Shown piece after piece: positions 34,144 to 42,776 of a stretch of 64,000 bases of DNA. Within the stretch, counting starts at the first letter, position 1. Each line of letters starts with the position of its first letter. The notes beneath the pieces were generated by a model that saw only the letters and a program-made list of their open reading frames with translations, had not been told where the DNA came from and searched no databases. The stretch comes from CAZHVS01 sp964536015 (GTDB lineage: Bacteria; Bacteroidota; Ignavibacteria; Ignavibacteriales; Ignavibacteriaceae): contig CAZHVS010000004.1 in assembly GCA_964536015.1 (NCBI GenBank), positions 124,001 to 188,000 on the forward strand. The letters are read 5' to 3'. The position numbers and the translations under genes are program-made.

Positions 34144-34227
34144 ATCAAGGGTTGGAAAGAAAACCACAAGACACCTATTGGCTTCTGTTTATCTCCGACC
34201 TTTGATAAAAAAATTTTTGAAAGGTGG
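34144..34227 (+). promoter_or_regulatory. Candidate translational riboswitch-like leader RNA
   Basis: ATCAAGGGTTGGA (34144-34156) can pair with TCCGACCTTTGAT (34194-34206) in a continuous 13-bp stem with two G-U wobbles, enclosing 37 bases. The ACCTTT within the 3' arm (34198-34203) can instead pair with AAAGGT (34220-34225), which contains the Shine-Dalgarno (AAAGGTGG) of the gene starting at 34233. The two pairings exclude one another, so the long stem would expose the ribosome-binding site and the short hairpin would hide it. I do not recognise a known riboswitch class (no TPP, cobalamin, SAM, FMN or GEMM core). The ligand or trigger is unknown. Confidence 0.5.
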
Positions 34228-34232
34228 AATAA

Positions 34233-34481
34233 ATGGAAAAACGTTATCATACCATAACTATTACTATTTACGATCGCGACACGGTTTACCAGCAAGTTGG
34301 TGAACTATTGCATAAACATAGCGAGAAAATATTACTTCGCACAGGCTACCCGATTAAAGAGAAAAATATTTCAATAATCTTTATTATTACTGAAATGACA
34401 ACCGATGAACTTGGGGCTTTAACGGGCAAACTTGGCCAGATAAAGAATGTTAAAGTAAATTCAACTACAATTAAACAATAA
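34233..34481 (+). CDS. TM1266-like small regulator (iron-only hydrogenase system regulator family, ACT/NikR-C-like fold)
   Basis: An 82-residue cytosolic protein with a single ferredoxin-like (ACT-type) domain. The pattern EKRYHTITITIYDRDTVYQQVGELLHKHSEKILLRTGYP followed by ISIIFIITEMTTDELGALTGKLGQIKNVKVNS closely matches the TM1266 family, annotated as a putative regulator of [FeFe]-hydrogenase systems and related to the nickel-binding domain of NikR. No hydrogenase gene is in the window. It is the first cistron after the switch-like leader, and the TonB receptor starts 10 bases after its stop, so the pair may form a metal-uptake unit. That role is inference. Confidence 0.72.
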   Translation: MEKRYHTITITIYDRDTVYQQVGELLHKHSEKILLRTGYPIKEKNISIIFIITEMTTDELGALTGKLGQIKNVKVNSTTIKQ

Positions 34482-34491
34482 GGATTTGACT

Positions 34492-36783
34492 ATGAAAGCT
34501 ATCAGATTTACGAGTGTATTATTTTTCTTATCATTTTACTCAATAATTGCACAGGTTAATTTTTCTGGAATTGTAATAGATGAGCAAACTGGTCAACCCG
34601 TTGAAGGTGTTTCAATACTTTTGCCGGCATTTCAAAAATCAACAAACACTAATGACAATGGATATTTTTCAATTTATATTGCCGAAGGAAAACATCAAGT
34701 GATCTTTTCAAGAATTGGATATAAAAGCCTGAACTATCTAATCAACACAAATGAGATTAATTTTCCTTTAGAAGTTAAAATGCATCAGGGGACAATAACT
34801 CTTGGAGAAATTACTGTAACAAGTACTCGCTACCAGAAATTGGAAAAAGAAGTTGCCATTCCACTTGAAGTAATTAGCAAAGAAAAATTTGATAAGAACC
34901 TGACTCTATCGGTACCTGATGCTATAAATACCGAACCCGGTATCACTCTTGTAAGAGATGGAATCTGGGGAACCGATGTAAATATTCGTGGATTAAGTCG
35001 TCAGAATGTTGTTACTTTGGTTGATGGCAATAGAATTGAAACAGCAACAAATCATGCAGCAGGCTTATCACTTGTTGATGTTTTTGATATCGAAAGAGTT
35101 GAAGTAATTAAAGGTGGAGTTTCTTCATTATATGGAACTGGAGCCACAGGAGGAGCAATAAACATTTTAACAAAAAGTATATACTATTCGGATAAAACAA
35201 AATTTTCAGGTTCTGTGTCCAGCGGTTACAATTCAGTAAATAAAGGGGCAATTGAAAATTTAATTCTTTCAGCAGCTTCATCCAATTGGCTGATTAAAAT
35301 TTCAAGTACATTAAGAACTGCAGTTGATACAAAAACACCGAATGGGACTTTGCCTAACAGTCACTTTAAAGATAATTATTTATCTGGCTTAATCGGTTTC
35401 AAACCAACTGAAAAGCAGGAATTAAAAATTACATATCAAAATTTTTCAGGTAAAGACATTGGAATACCTGGAGGAAAATCTTTTCCAACTACAGCAATTG
35501 CTAAATATTCTTTGGCGAAAAGGGAATTAATAAGTATTGAATATTCGTTTAAAAATTTATTCCCATCTGCAATAAATACATCACTTAAATATTTCTACCA
35601 GGAGATAGAGAGAAATGTTGAATTAAGACCTAATGCAACTACCACTACTCTTCCTGGGGCGAAACATAAAACAAATGGTTTTCAATTAAACTCCAATTGG
35701 TTATTAAATAATTTTAATCAACTTGTTGCAGGCTTAGATATTTGGCAACGAAATTATAGAGGATTCAGAGAGTCAATTGTAAAAACTTCAACCACTACAA
35801 GAATTACAGGCGATTACCCTGTTCCAAATTCAGAATACAGGAGCATTGGTATTTTTGCTCAGAATGAATCGAAGCTTTTTGATAATAAATTATCATTAAC
35901 AATCGGAGGAAGATATGACCTAATTAAAGTGACTAATGATGAAACTAGAAATCCAGTTTACATTACTACAAACGGAGTTATAAACAACAATCCTCCTAAA
36001 AATGTATTGGGTTCTTTTGCGAAAGGGAATTATAATGATAATTCCTGGAGCGCAAATATTAGCACACTTTACAAATTATTTAATGAGATTGATTTTACTT
36101 TGAATCTCGCTCATGCATTTCGTTCGCCTGTATTAGAAGAAAGATTCCAATATATAAATCTTGGTGGAGACATATTCCTCGGCAATCCAGACTTAAAATC
36201 CGAAGAAGGAAATTTTATTGATGCAGGATTCAGAATCTGGGAGGAAAATTTTTCTGTAAAGATGAATTTCTTTCTAAATACATTTAACAATCTTGTAGTT
36301 GATAAGGCAATTATTCCTGATAGTCTTTTTATGAAATCAAATGTTGGTAAAGCAAGTTTATATGGATTTGATATCGGATTAGAATATAATCTGTTAAACT
36401 CGCTTACAGTTTTTAGCTCTGCATCATACGTAAGAGGAAAAGATAAAAGTACTTCAAATGATCTTCCACAAATTCCGCCTCTTAATGGGAAAATTGGTAT
36501 GAAGTATTCATCTCTTAAATATGCCGCAATTGAAGTAACAACAACTTTATATGCAAAACAGGATCGAGTTGCAACGGGTGAATTAAAAACTGCAGGTTAT
36601 GTACTTTGGGATTTGTATTTAAGTTCAATGCCTTTAGAAGTTGGTTTTGCGAAGTTCAAAATATTTTCAGGAATTGAAAACCTGTTCGATAAATCTTATA
36701 GAAATCATTTATCTACTAATCGTGGATTAATTGTGCAGGAACCTGGAAGAAATTTTTTCCTTAGACTAAATGTTGAATGGTAA
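34492..36783 (+). CDS. TonB-dependent outer-membrane receptor
   Basis: Start set at ATG 34492, preceded by AAGGAT, rather than the TTG two codons earlier. Signal peptide 1-20 (KAIRFTSVLFFLSFYSIIAQ). A CarboxypepD_reg-like domain (about 22-105; FSGIVIDEQTGQPVEGVSILLPAF) leads into the sequence GEITVTSTRYQKLEKEVAIPLEVIS, a plug (about 130-240; PDAINTEPGITLVRDGIWGTDVNIRGLSRQNVVTLVDGNRIE, GVSSLYGTGATGGAINI) and a barrel ending in RNFFLRLNVEW. The plug and barrel resemble receptors for metal chelates or vitamins, such as FepA/BtuB-like, more than SusC. Together with the leading TM1266-like cistron this suggests uptake of a metal or cofactor. The substrate cannot be read from sequence. Confidence 0.9.
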   Translation: MKAIRFTSVLFFLSFYSIIAQVNFSGIVIDEQTGQPVEGVSILLPAFQKSTNTNDNGYFSIYIAEGKHQVIFSRIGYKSLNYLINTNEINFPLEVKMHQGTITLGEITVTSTRYQKLEKEVAIPLEVISKEKFDKNLTLSVPDAINTEPGITLVRDGIWGTDVNIRGLSRQNVVTLVDGNRIETATNHAAGLSLVDVFDIERVEVIKGGVSSLYGTGATGGAINILTKSIYYSDKTKFSGSVSSGYNSVNKGAIENLILSAASSNWLIKISSTLRTAVDTKTPNGTLPNSHFKDNYLSGLIGFKPTEKQELKITYQNFSGKDIGIPGGKSFPTTAIAKYSLAKRELISIEYSFKNLFPSAINTSLKYFYQEIERNVELRPNATTTTLPGAKHKTNGFQLNSNWLLNNFNQLVAGLDIWQRNYRGFRESIVKTSTTTRITGDYPVPNSEYRSIGIFAQNESKLFDNKLSLTIGGRYDLIKVTNDETRNPVYITTNGVINNNPPKNVLGSFAKGNYNDNSWSANISTLYKLFNEIDFTLNLAHAFRSPVLEERFQYINLGGDIFLGNPDLKSEEGNFIDAGFRIWEENFSVKMNFFLNTFNNLVVDKAIIPDSLFMKSNVGKASLYGFDIGLEYNLLNSLTVFSSASYVRGKDKSTSNDLPQIPPLNGKIGMKYSSLKYAAIEVTTTLYAKQDRVATGELKTAGYVLWDLYLSSMPLEVGFAKFKIFSGIENLFDKSYRNHLSTNRGLIVQEPGRNFFLRLNVEW

Positions 36784-36809
36784 AAGAAAAATAGATGAAC
36801 TCTTTTTCT

Positions 36810-36817
36810 TATATTTG
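36810..36817 (+). promoter_or_regulatory. Candidate -7 box for the DMT permease gene
   Basis: TATATTTG matches TAnnTTTG, 25 bases before the ATG at 36843. No -33 TTG was seen. It could give the permease gene a promoter separate from the TonB receptor operon. Confidence 0.4.
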
Positions 36818-36842
36818 TTATAAGATAATTTAGATAACTACG

Positions 36843-37715
36843 ATGAACTGGTTTATTATTGCATTCGCTTCTGCTTTACTTTCTGCAGCAGCAACTATTT
36901 CTGAAAAAAAAGTATTATTTAAAATGGAAGCACTGGAATTTTCTTTCTATGTAAACATTTTGAATTTACTTTTTTCTCTTCCATTTTTCTTCACTATTGA
37001 TTTTTCTAATCTATCGGTAATTAGTATTTCGATTTTACTTATTAAATCAATACTTGGAGCTCTTGCATTTTTATGTGTAATGCTTGCATTAAAAAATCTT
37101 GAAATTAGTGGTGCTTTACCCTTAATGGTTCTTACACCGGCATTGGTTGCAATACTTGCTTTTATTTTTCTTGGCGATTCCATTTCTTTGATTCAAATTA
37201 TAGGAATGCTATTACTTTTAATCGGTACTTATTTACTTGAAGTAAAATCCAGGCAGTCTATTATTGAACCATTCAAGATATTTACTAAATCAAATTACTA
37301 TCATTACATTGGCTTTGCACTCCTGCTTTTTACTGTTTCTTCCATATTGGATAAACTTTTGCTTGGAAAATATAAACTTCCACCGTTTACTTTTCTTGCG
37401 TTCCAACAGCTGTTTTACGCAATAATTTTCCTTTTCATCTTTTTAGTGAAAAGAAGAGAAACCGTAACGAAATCTTTTAACGCACAAAATTTATTCTGGA
37501 TTATTTTCATTGCAATTTTAACTGTAGGCTACAGGTACACCCAGATTGAAGCAATAAAAATTGCCCCAGTTGCACTTGTGCTTTCTGTAAAAAGAATCTC
37601 AGTATTTATTGCAGCTATTGGAGGAGGAAAAATATTTAAGGAAAGTAGTTTGCTAAAGAAAGCAATTGCCACTATAATTATGGTAGCAGGAGCAATCTTA
37701 ATTATGGAAGATTAA
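36843..37715 (+). CDS. EamA-type drug/metabolite transporter (DMT superfamily)
   Basis: A 290-residue inner-membrane protein with ten hydrophobic helices arranged as two EamA repeats (about 1-135 and 150-288). Typical signatures are ALLSAAATISEKKVLF, GALAFLCVMLALKNLEISGALPLMVLTPALVAILAFIFLGD and KIAPVALVLSVKRISVFIAAIGGGKIFKE. Substrates of this family range from amino acids to nucleotides and metal chelates and cannot be assigned here. It follows the TonB receptor by 59 bases. Its 3' end overlaps the convergent DoxX-thioredoxin gene by 14 bases. Confidence 0.88.
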   Translation: MNWFIIAFASALLSAAATISEKKVLFKMEALEFSFYVNILNLLFSLPFFFTIDFSNLSVISISILLIKSILGALAFLCVMLALKNLEISGALPLMVLTPALVAILAFIFLGDSISLIQIIGMLLLLIGTYLLEVKSRQSIIEPFKIFTKSNYYHYIGFALLLFTVSSILDKLLLGKYKLPPFTFLAFQQLFYAIIFLFIFLVKRRETVTKSFNAQNLFWIIFIAILTVGYRYTQIEAIKIAPVALVLSVKRISVFIAAIGGGKIFKESSLLKKAIATIIMVAGAILIMED

Positions 37716-38769
37716 TATTTCCATATTTGCTGATAAATTTATCTAATGTTTTTCTCAAATCTGATTGACTGAAATTATTCCCTGTCCATTCTTTAATTTT
37801 ATTGCCTTCTGCCAGTAAAACAATTTTGGGTGGAGCTTCCTGAAGCAGCATAAAAAATTCTCTTGGCTCAAGGATTAAATATGAAAACTGCATTCCGACA
37901 TTATTAAAAAATGGTTGCACTTCTTCTTTACTACCAAGAAATAATGAATAAACGGAAGGTAACTTTATCTTCTTTTTTAATTCTGCAAGCTCTTTTGCAG
38001 CTTGCAAACAATGTTCGCAATCAAGACTGAACAGAGTTACTATCTTCAGTCCTGAATTTAAATCAATACTACCATTACTGAATTCTTTATATTTTGTAAA
38101 TTCAGACTCAACTCTTTTTAATTTGGGTTTGGATGAATCTTTTTTAATATCATTTCCAATTACATTCTGAACTTCCAGCAAAGAATCTTTTGAAGGTAAA
38201 ACATTTTGATCAATTATTGCTGAATCCTGAACAACTGTATTTGTACTTTTTGATAAAATGGTCTCATCATAATTCTGAACTGGAAACAAAAGAAAAACGG
38301 CTATATAAATTAAGCTAAAAAATAATGCCGGTATTCTGAAATTTTTCTCAGATACTTTATCGTAATTATAATAAACCGTAAGTGATATGAAAATCAGAAT
38401 TATATTTTTTATTAATGCCGAAAGTGGTGACATTGGCAGGACTTCTCCAAAGCAACCACAATTTTTTGAATAAGGAAATTTTACTAGCGAATAAATTAAT
38501 TGAAAACAAAACCCAGTTAATAATAAGATTGTAAATATAATATATAACCGTGTGGGCTTTAGTTCCGTCAACAAAGCCACACCAAGGAAAAGCTCAAAGC
38601 CTATTATTATTCTTGACAAATAAGGAACTATATTCCAGTTTGATAATCCTTGAGTTACTATTATAAACTCAAATGATTCAACTGGGAATAATTTAACTAT
38701 TGCACTGAAAATAAATACACTACCAAGAGCGATTCTTAGATATTTTATTAGATTTTTATTCTTCATCAT
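37702..38769 (-). CDS. DoxX/MauE-like membrane protein fused to a periplasmic thioredoxin-like domain
   Basis: A 355-residue protein. The N-terminal half has five membrane helices (about 8-27, 46-66, 72-94, 114-134, 145-163) in the MauE/DoxX pattern, with the conserved NCGCFGE loop (Cys104, Cys106). A linker (165-235) leads to a thioredoxin-like domain (about 238-355; IVTLFSLDCEHCLQAAKEL) with a CxxC redox pair (Cys251, Cys254) and a cis-Pro-like APPKIVLL segment. MauE-type proteins support disulfide formation in exported proteins; the fusion suggests a membrane redox relay that passes electrons to or from the periplasm. It is encoded downstream of the Cys-protease gene on the same strand. 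Confidence 0.78.
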   Translation of the reverse strand: MMKNKNLIKYLRIALGSVFIFSAIVKLFPVESFEFIIVTQGLSNWNIVPYLSRIIIGFELFLGVALLTELKPTRLYIIFTILLLTGFCFQLIYSLVKFPYSKNCGCFGEVLPMSPLSALIKNIILIFISLTVYYNYDKVSEKNFRIPALFFSLIYIAVFLLFPVQNYDETILSKSTNTVVQDSAIIDQNVLPSKDSLLEVQNVIGNDIKKDSSKPKLKRVESEFTKYKEFSNGSIDLNSGLKIVTLFSLDCEHCLQAAKELAELKKKIKLPSVYSLFLGSKEEVQPFFNNVGMQFSYLILEPREFFMLLQEAPPKIVLLAEGNKIKEWTGNNFSQSDLRKTLDKFISKYGNINLP

Positions 38770-38783
38770 TTAATAAATTGTTG

Positions 38784-38816
38784 TACAAAGAGATAGCATT
38801 ACACTATCTCTTTGTA
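38784..38816. repeat. Perfect 13-bp inverted repeat between the C25 protease and DoxX-thioredoxin genes
   Basis: TACAAAGAGATAG (38784-38796) and CTATCTCTTTGTA (38804-38816) form a perfect stem with a 7-base loop. There is no T-run on the downstream minus-strand side (CAACAATTTATT), so it is a weak intrinsic terminator at best. It could be an RNA-processing hairpin or an operator. The downstream gene starts 15 bases further. Confidence 0.55.
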
Positions 38817-38849
38817 TGAGAAAACAACTTAATATCATATTATCTGATT

Positions 38850-41800
38850 TTATTTAATTAATATCATCTTTTTAGTTTCATTAAATTTTCCTGCTATGAG
38901 TCTAAGGTAATATACTCCGCTTGCAATTCCAGTAGCATCAAAATTTACCTGGTGATAACCACCTTCAAGTTTTGTATTCAGCAATGTTTGTATAACTTGT
39001 CCAAGAGAATTATACACAACCAGTTTAATCTCAGAGATTTCTGGTAAAGAAAATTTAATTGTCGTCGATGGGTTAAATGGATTAGGATAATTTTGCATCA
39101 ATTGAAATCTGTCCGGAGGCAAAACTTCAACTTCAACCTGATTACTTAATGAGAAAGAACCATCATAATCTATCTGTCTGATTCTATAATTATATTTTCC
39201 GGGAGACAAATTTTTATCTACAAAATTATAATTCATCAACCCAACTGTTGTCCCATTCCCGTTAACAAAAGAAATTTTTTGCCATTTAACATCACCCTTC
39301 AAATCATTATCGGAAATTCTTTCTATTTCAAATCCTTTGTTATTTTTTTCTGTTGCTGTTGTCCATTTGATTTCTACATTATCGTTGTTTGAGATAGCAT
39401 TAAACGAGACAAGTTCAACCGGAACAACATTACCAATCCTCATTTTTACCGGCACTACAATTACAGAATCCTGCGGATCATTACTGGAAATTTTTACATC
39501 CATAGAATAATTTCCTGAATCAAGGTCGGCAGTGATAAAATTGAGCAGAACAGCAACATGATTTCCAGCGTAAATTCTGCCTGAATTATTTATCGATGTC
39601 AACCATTCCGGTTCTGCTGAAAAACGAATTGCATGATTATTCTTAACGTATGCAGCATTGTAAACAACCTGTAATCCAACTGTGCCTGTATGATTTTCAA
39701 TTCCTACTGTTGCACTAGTTAATGTTCCTGTCATTGTATTATAATAGAACTCTATTTTTCCACTCTGATACAAAACTATCTGAAAAGTTAATGAAGATGT
39801 AGAAGAATATTTCTGCCAATTTGTAAATTGAACGATAAATTTATTTCCATCCTGTTTATAGTAAACGTTCCCTTGCGAACTGCCATCAAGGTCATCCCAG
39901 AAAGGACAAATAATTCCATTTGGAGTTGCCGACGAAGGAATTTGTGCATTTGTCATTGTGTTTCCAGTTGGTGCAGTAAACATCAAATGACCGTTTGAGC
40001 TTATATAAACTTGTGAATAATTTTGTCCGTAATATTTAAAATTAAAACCCAAATTATATGGACCGCTATAACCCTCATCTTTAGCATTATACGTGCCGGT
40101 TGCAATCCAGTTTGTAGCTTCTATTCCTGTTGTAGAAATATTATTCCACACATAAGCAGGACCATTAGGAGCATCAGTATCTATCCACTTATAACCATAA
40201 GCATCAGGTCCGCCTTGCCCGCGGGAACTTCCCCCAAATAATATCGTAGGAAAATCTTTGGAATCATCAATTTTATTTTCATTTGTAATGATCTTCGAAA
40301 ATTCAACTTTTAATGCTTCTTGCGGAAAAGTATTGTTCAGTAATTGAATTGAATAATCAAGTGTTGAATTACTTACAGAATTATTTGCAATTAATATTGA
40401 ATCAGCTATAATCTGGTTAAGTTGAACAACTTTTATAACACTATCAGGAGTAACAGATATATCAGGTGCTGCTAATGTCACTCCACTAACAACATTAGAA
40501 ATTGGTGATGTATTTCCCCACATATCTTTTGCCTTAACTGCAAAGTAATAAGTTTGATTGAAATTCAATCCTGAAATTATTTTTGATTTTGGAGTACCAG
40601 AAGTATCATTTTGTCCACCAAAAACAATTTGTGAACAAACATTAAAATTCGAATTATTAATTAATACTGTTGAATATCTGATGTCATATGTTACAACTCC
40701 GCCGAAAGAAGAATCTAAAGGAGCAGTCCAATTTAAAGTTAAAGTGCTTGAAGTAGGATTCGTCACATTTAAATTTGTAATTGTAGTTGGAGGAATAGAA
40801 TCAGGAACCAAACCAAAATTCATTACCATACTGCAATCACCAAAAATGTTATACTGTTCCATTAGCTTAAGTCCTTCTCCTGTGCTTCCACCCCAAAGGT
40901 CCATAGCTTTCATTACTCCATTAAAACATATTCCTCCGACAGTATTTCTTAACTTGTTACTTAATAAACGAATACCTTCCGTTTGCATATCGCAAGGAGG
41001 AACCCAGCTTGTATTTGTTGAAGCACCATAAACAGCAATTGCTCCACGTGGATTTAAAGTATCGCCTGTCCTTATCCAGGCTTCTTCCATACATTCAGTT
41101 AAAGTAAATTTACCATTTTGACAGGCAACATCAATTATGAAAGGATTCTTCCAGCCATTAGACAATGCATGAATGTTAGTAACACTAAAACCCGTTGTAC
41201 TCCAGGAGGTTCCGCTGCCATGACCGATATAATTAATTAAACTTCTACCATCATTTACAGAATTTGTAACCTGTGTAGTAGTTGCACCGGGATCATAAAT
41301 TTGATCGATGGCAATAAAACCATGATTCATAAGAGTATCTCTCAACAAATTTGTTCTTTGCCAGTCGTACAAAGCTGTTCCACCGTTCTCATTGCTTGCA
41401 ACCCCAACACCTTTATAATACCACGACGCATTTGTCCCGCTATCGGGATATTTTTCATACTTGATAATTTTTTTAATTATGTAATCACAATTGGATTGAG
41501 AAGTTGGAGATATCCTCGAAATGTAAGCATCGGGATAAGCATCTGTACCGGCTAATTTAACAAAACAAGGATCTGAAGCCGCACTTTCATAAGCGCCACT
41601 TAAAGTTGGAATTTCTCCGGACTCTCCAACAAGAATTATATAAGTTAAACCTTCGGGTTGATTATAAAGATTTTGAATATATGTTTTGATTGCAGCTGCT
41701 CCACTTCCTGTTTGTGTCGGATATTCTGCAAGTAATGTAGGTATTCCTTTCTGCAATTTCCATTGATACAATGGTTGAATTTGGTTTGCATAACTTGAGT

Positions 41801-42563
41801 AATAAATAATAAGTAATCTTCCAGGTTCAGGAATTGGTGTATAATCAAAATCACCAATACCATAATTAACAAACAAAGTTTGATAAATTGATTCAAATTC
41901 TTTGGCAATTCCCACAAAAGATTTTGTTCTTACTAATGGATTAATAACACTTAAACTATTATCAGTTTTTATTTCAATAACCATTCTTTTAATAATTCTT
42001 AATTGATTTAAGGCAGGATTATATTGTATTGGGTTATACTGTATAGTCATACCTCTTAAGTCTTTTACAATGTACGGTTCTTCCAGTTTAATTTTTTCAG
42101 AAGGATACCATGTGTCTTGTTCATAAATGTCACTAAAAGTATAAGGAATTGTATTTGGATCTATATCTCTTGTAAAATGTCCTTTTGAAGGCATAATTGG
42201 TTTTGTCTGAATTATTTCACTTTCTTCAGAAAGAATTCTATAATTCATTGCAGCCTGGTCAGGAATTATTATGCTGTTACGAGAGATTGGCAATTGAGGA
42301 AAGCCCTTCTCCATCAACCATATCATTTCCGGTGAAGATAGAAACAGGTGATTTTTCCCATCAATATTTAATTCATATTGATTGAAACCATCAAAAATGT
42401 ATTCAAGAGTTGTACTATTGTAATTTGAACTTAAAACATTAACTCTCATTCCAATTTTATTCTGGTTATTCAAAAAGACAGGTTGAGAGTTTATAGGGCA
42501 GCTAACTATAAAAATAGTTAAGACTATTAACAATTTTGTTAATTCTGTAAAGAAAGATTTCAT
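38850..42563 (-). CDS. Gingipain-like cysteine protease (peptidase C25) with T9SS sorting domain
   Basis: A 1237-residue secreted protease. Signal peptide about 1-26; a gingipain-type propeptide region (about 30-235); the C25 catalytic domain (about 245-560) with LLIIYYSSYANQIQPLYQWKLQKG, ILVGESGEIPT and the dyad His448 in NYIGHGSGTSW and Cys481 in DVACQNGKF, a 33-residue separation as in gingipain R. Then a fibronectin III domain (about 590-690), a beta-sandwich region with SSNGHLMFTAPTGN, a fibronectin-like linker (FNAISNNDNVEIKWTTATEKNNKGFEIER) and the T9SS tail (NYPNPFNPSTTIKFSLPE ... KKMILIK). Export through the outer membrane and surface proteolysis are expected. Monocistronic or followed by the DoxX-thioredoxin gene. 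Confidence 0.93.
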   Translation of the reverse strand: MKSFFTELTKLLIVLTIFIVSCPINSQPVFLNNQNKIGMRVNVLSSNYNSTTLEYIFDGFNQYELNIDGKNHLFLSSPEMIWLMEKGFPQLPISRNSIIIPDQAAMNYRILSEESEIIQTKPIMPSKGHFTRDIDPNTIPYTFSDIYEQDTWYPSEKIKLEEPYIVKDLRGMTIQYNPIQYNPALNQLRIIKRMVIEIKTDNSLSVINPLVRTKSFVGIAKEFESIYQTLFVNYGIGDFDYTPIPEPGRLLIIYYSSYANQIQPLYQWKLQKGIPTLLAEYPTQTGSGAAAIKTYIQNLYNQPEGLTYIILVGESGEIPTLSGAYESAASDPCFVKLAGTDAYPDAYISRISPTSQSNCDYIIKKIIKYEKYPDSGTNASWYYKGVGVASNENGGTALYDWQRTNLLRDTLMNHGFIAIDQIYDPGATTTQVTNSVNDGRSLINYIGHGSGTSWSTTGFSVTNIHALSNGWKNPFIIDVACQNGKFTLTECMEEAWIRTGDTLNPRGAIAVYGASTNTSWVPPCDMQTEGIRLLSNKLRNTVGGICFNGVMKAMDLWGGSTGEGLKLMEQYNIFGDCSMVMNFGLVPDSIPPTTITNLNVTNPTSSTLTLNWTAPLDSSFGGVVTYDIRYSTVLINNSNFNVCSQIVFGGQNDTSGTPKSKIISGLNFNQTYYFAVKAKDMWGNTSPISNVVSGVTLAAPDISVTPDSVIKVVQLNQIIADSILIANNSVSNSTLDYSIQLLNNTFPQEALKVEFSKIITNENKIDDSKDFPTILFGGSSRGQGGPDAYGYKWIDTDAPNGPAYVWNNISTTGIEATNWIATGTYNAKDEGYSGPYNLGFNFKYYGQNYSQVYISSNGHLMFTAPTGNTMTNAQIPSSATPNGIICPFWDDLDGSSQGNVYYKQDGNKFIVQFTNWQKYSSTSSLTFQIVLYQSGKIEFYYNTMTGTLTSATVGIENHTGTVGLQVVYNAAYVKNNHAIRFSAEPEWLTSINNSGRIYAGNHVAVLLNFITADLDSGNYSMDVKISSNDPQDSVIVVPVKMRIGNVVPVELVSFNAISNNDNVEIKWTTATEKNNKGFEIERISDNDLKGDVKWQKISFVNGNGTTVGLMNYNFVDKNLSPGKYNYRIRQIDYDGSFSLSNQVEVEVLPPDRFQLMQNYPNPFNPSTTIKFSLPEISEIKLVVYNSLGQVIQTLLNTKLEGGYHQVNFDATGIASGVYYLRLIAGKFNETKKMILIK

Positions 42564-42776
42564 TATTTCTCCAATGTTAAACTTAAAATGACTTATATTA
42601 TTATAGTCAAAAATTTCAACTGTAAAAATTGGAAATATAAACGGAACGACAAAGTGAAAAGTCTTACCCTCTTAATTTCAGTATATCCAATTTCTTACAT
42701 TTACAAGAAAAGAAAATAAGTTGTAAATTGTAAATGCATAAAATTCAGTTTATAAAACATAAAATATGGAATAAAA

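Larger units (their letters stand above)
33888..34232. other. Gene-free 345-base interval
   Basis: AT-rich spacer between the divergent HEAT-like gene and the TM1266-like gene. The left two-thirds show nothing I can name. The right part holds a candidate -7 box (34086-34093) and the structured leader RNA described separately. The minus-strand reading frame that overlaps it has no ribosome-binding site or family signature. Confidence 0.6.

Noticed and set aside
34100..34232. Known riboswitch classes (TPP, cobalamin, SAM, FMN, c-di-GMP GEMM) for the leader
   Set aside because: A CTGAGA string occurs at about 34121, but the other TPP core elements are absent; B12-box, GEMM and other cores are not present either.
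34068..34295. Minus-strand reading frame of 75 codons over the structured leader
   Set aside because: No ribosome-binding site, no family signature, and it runs antisense across the start of the TM1266-like gene; explained better as a chance frame opposite a leader RNA.
40558..41031. A 157-codon plus-strand frame inside the C25 protease gene
   Set aside because: Opposite the fibronectin/catalytic region of a gene with intact His448/Cys481; composition is that of a reverse-strand shadow.
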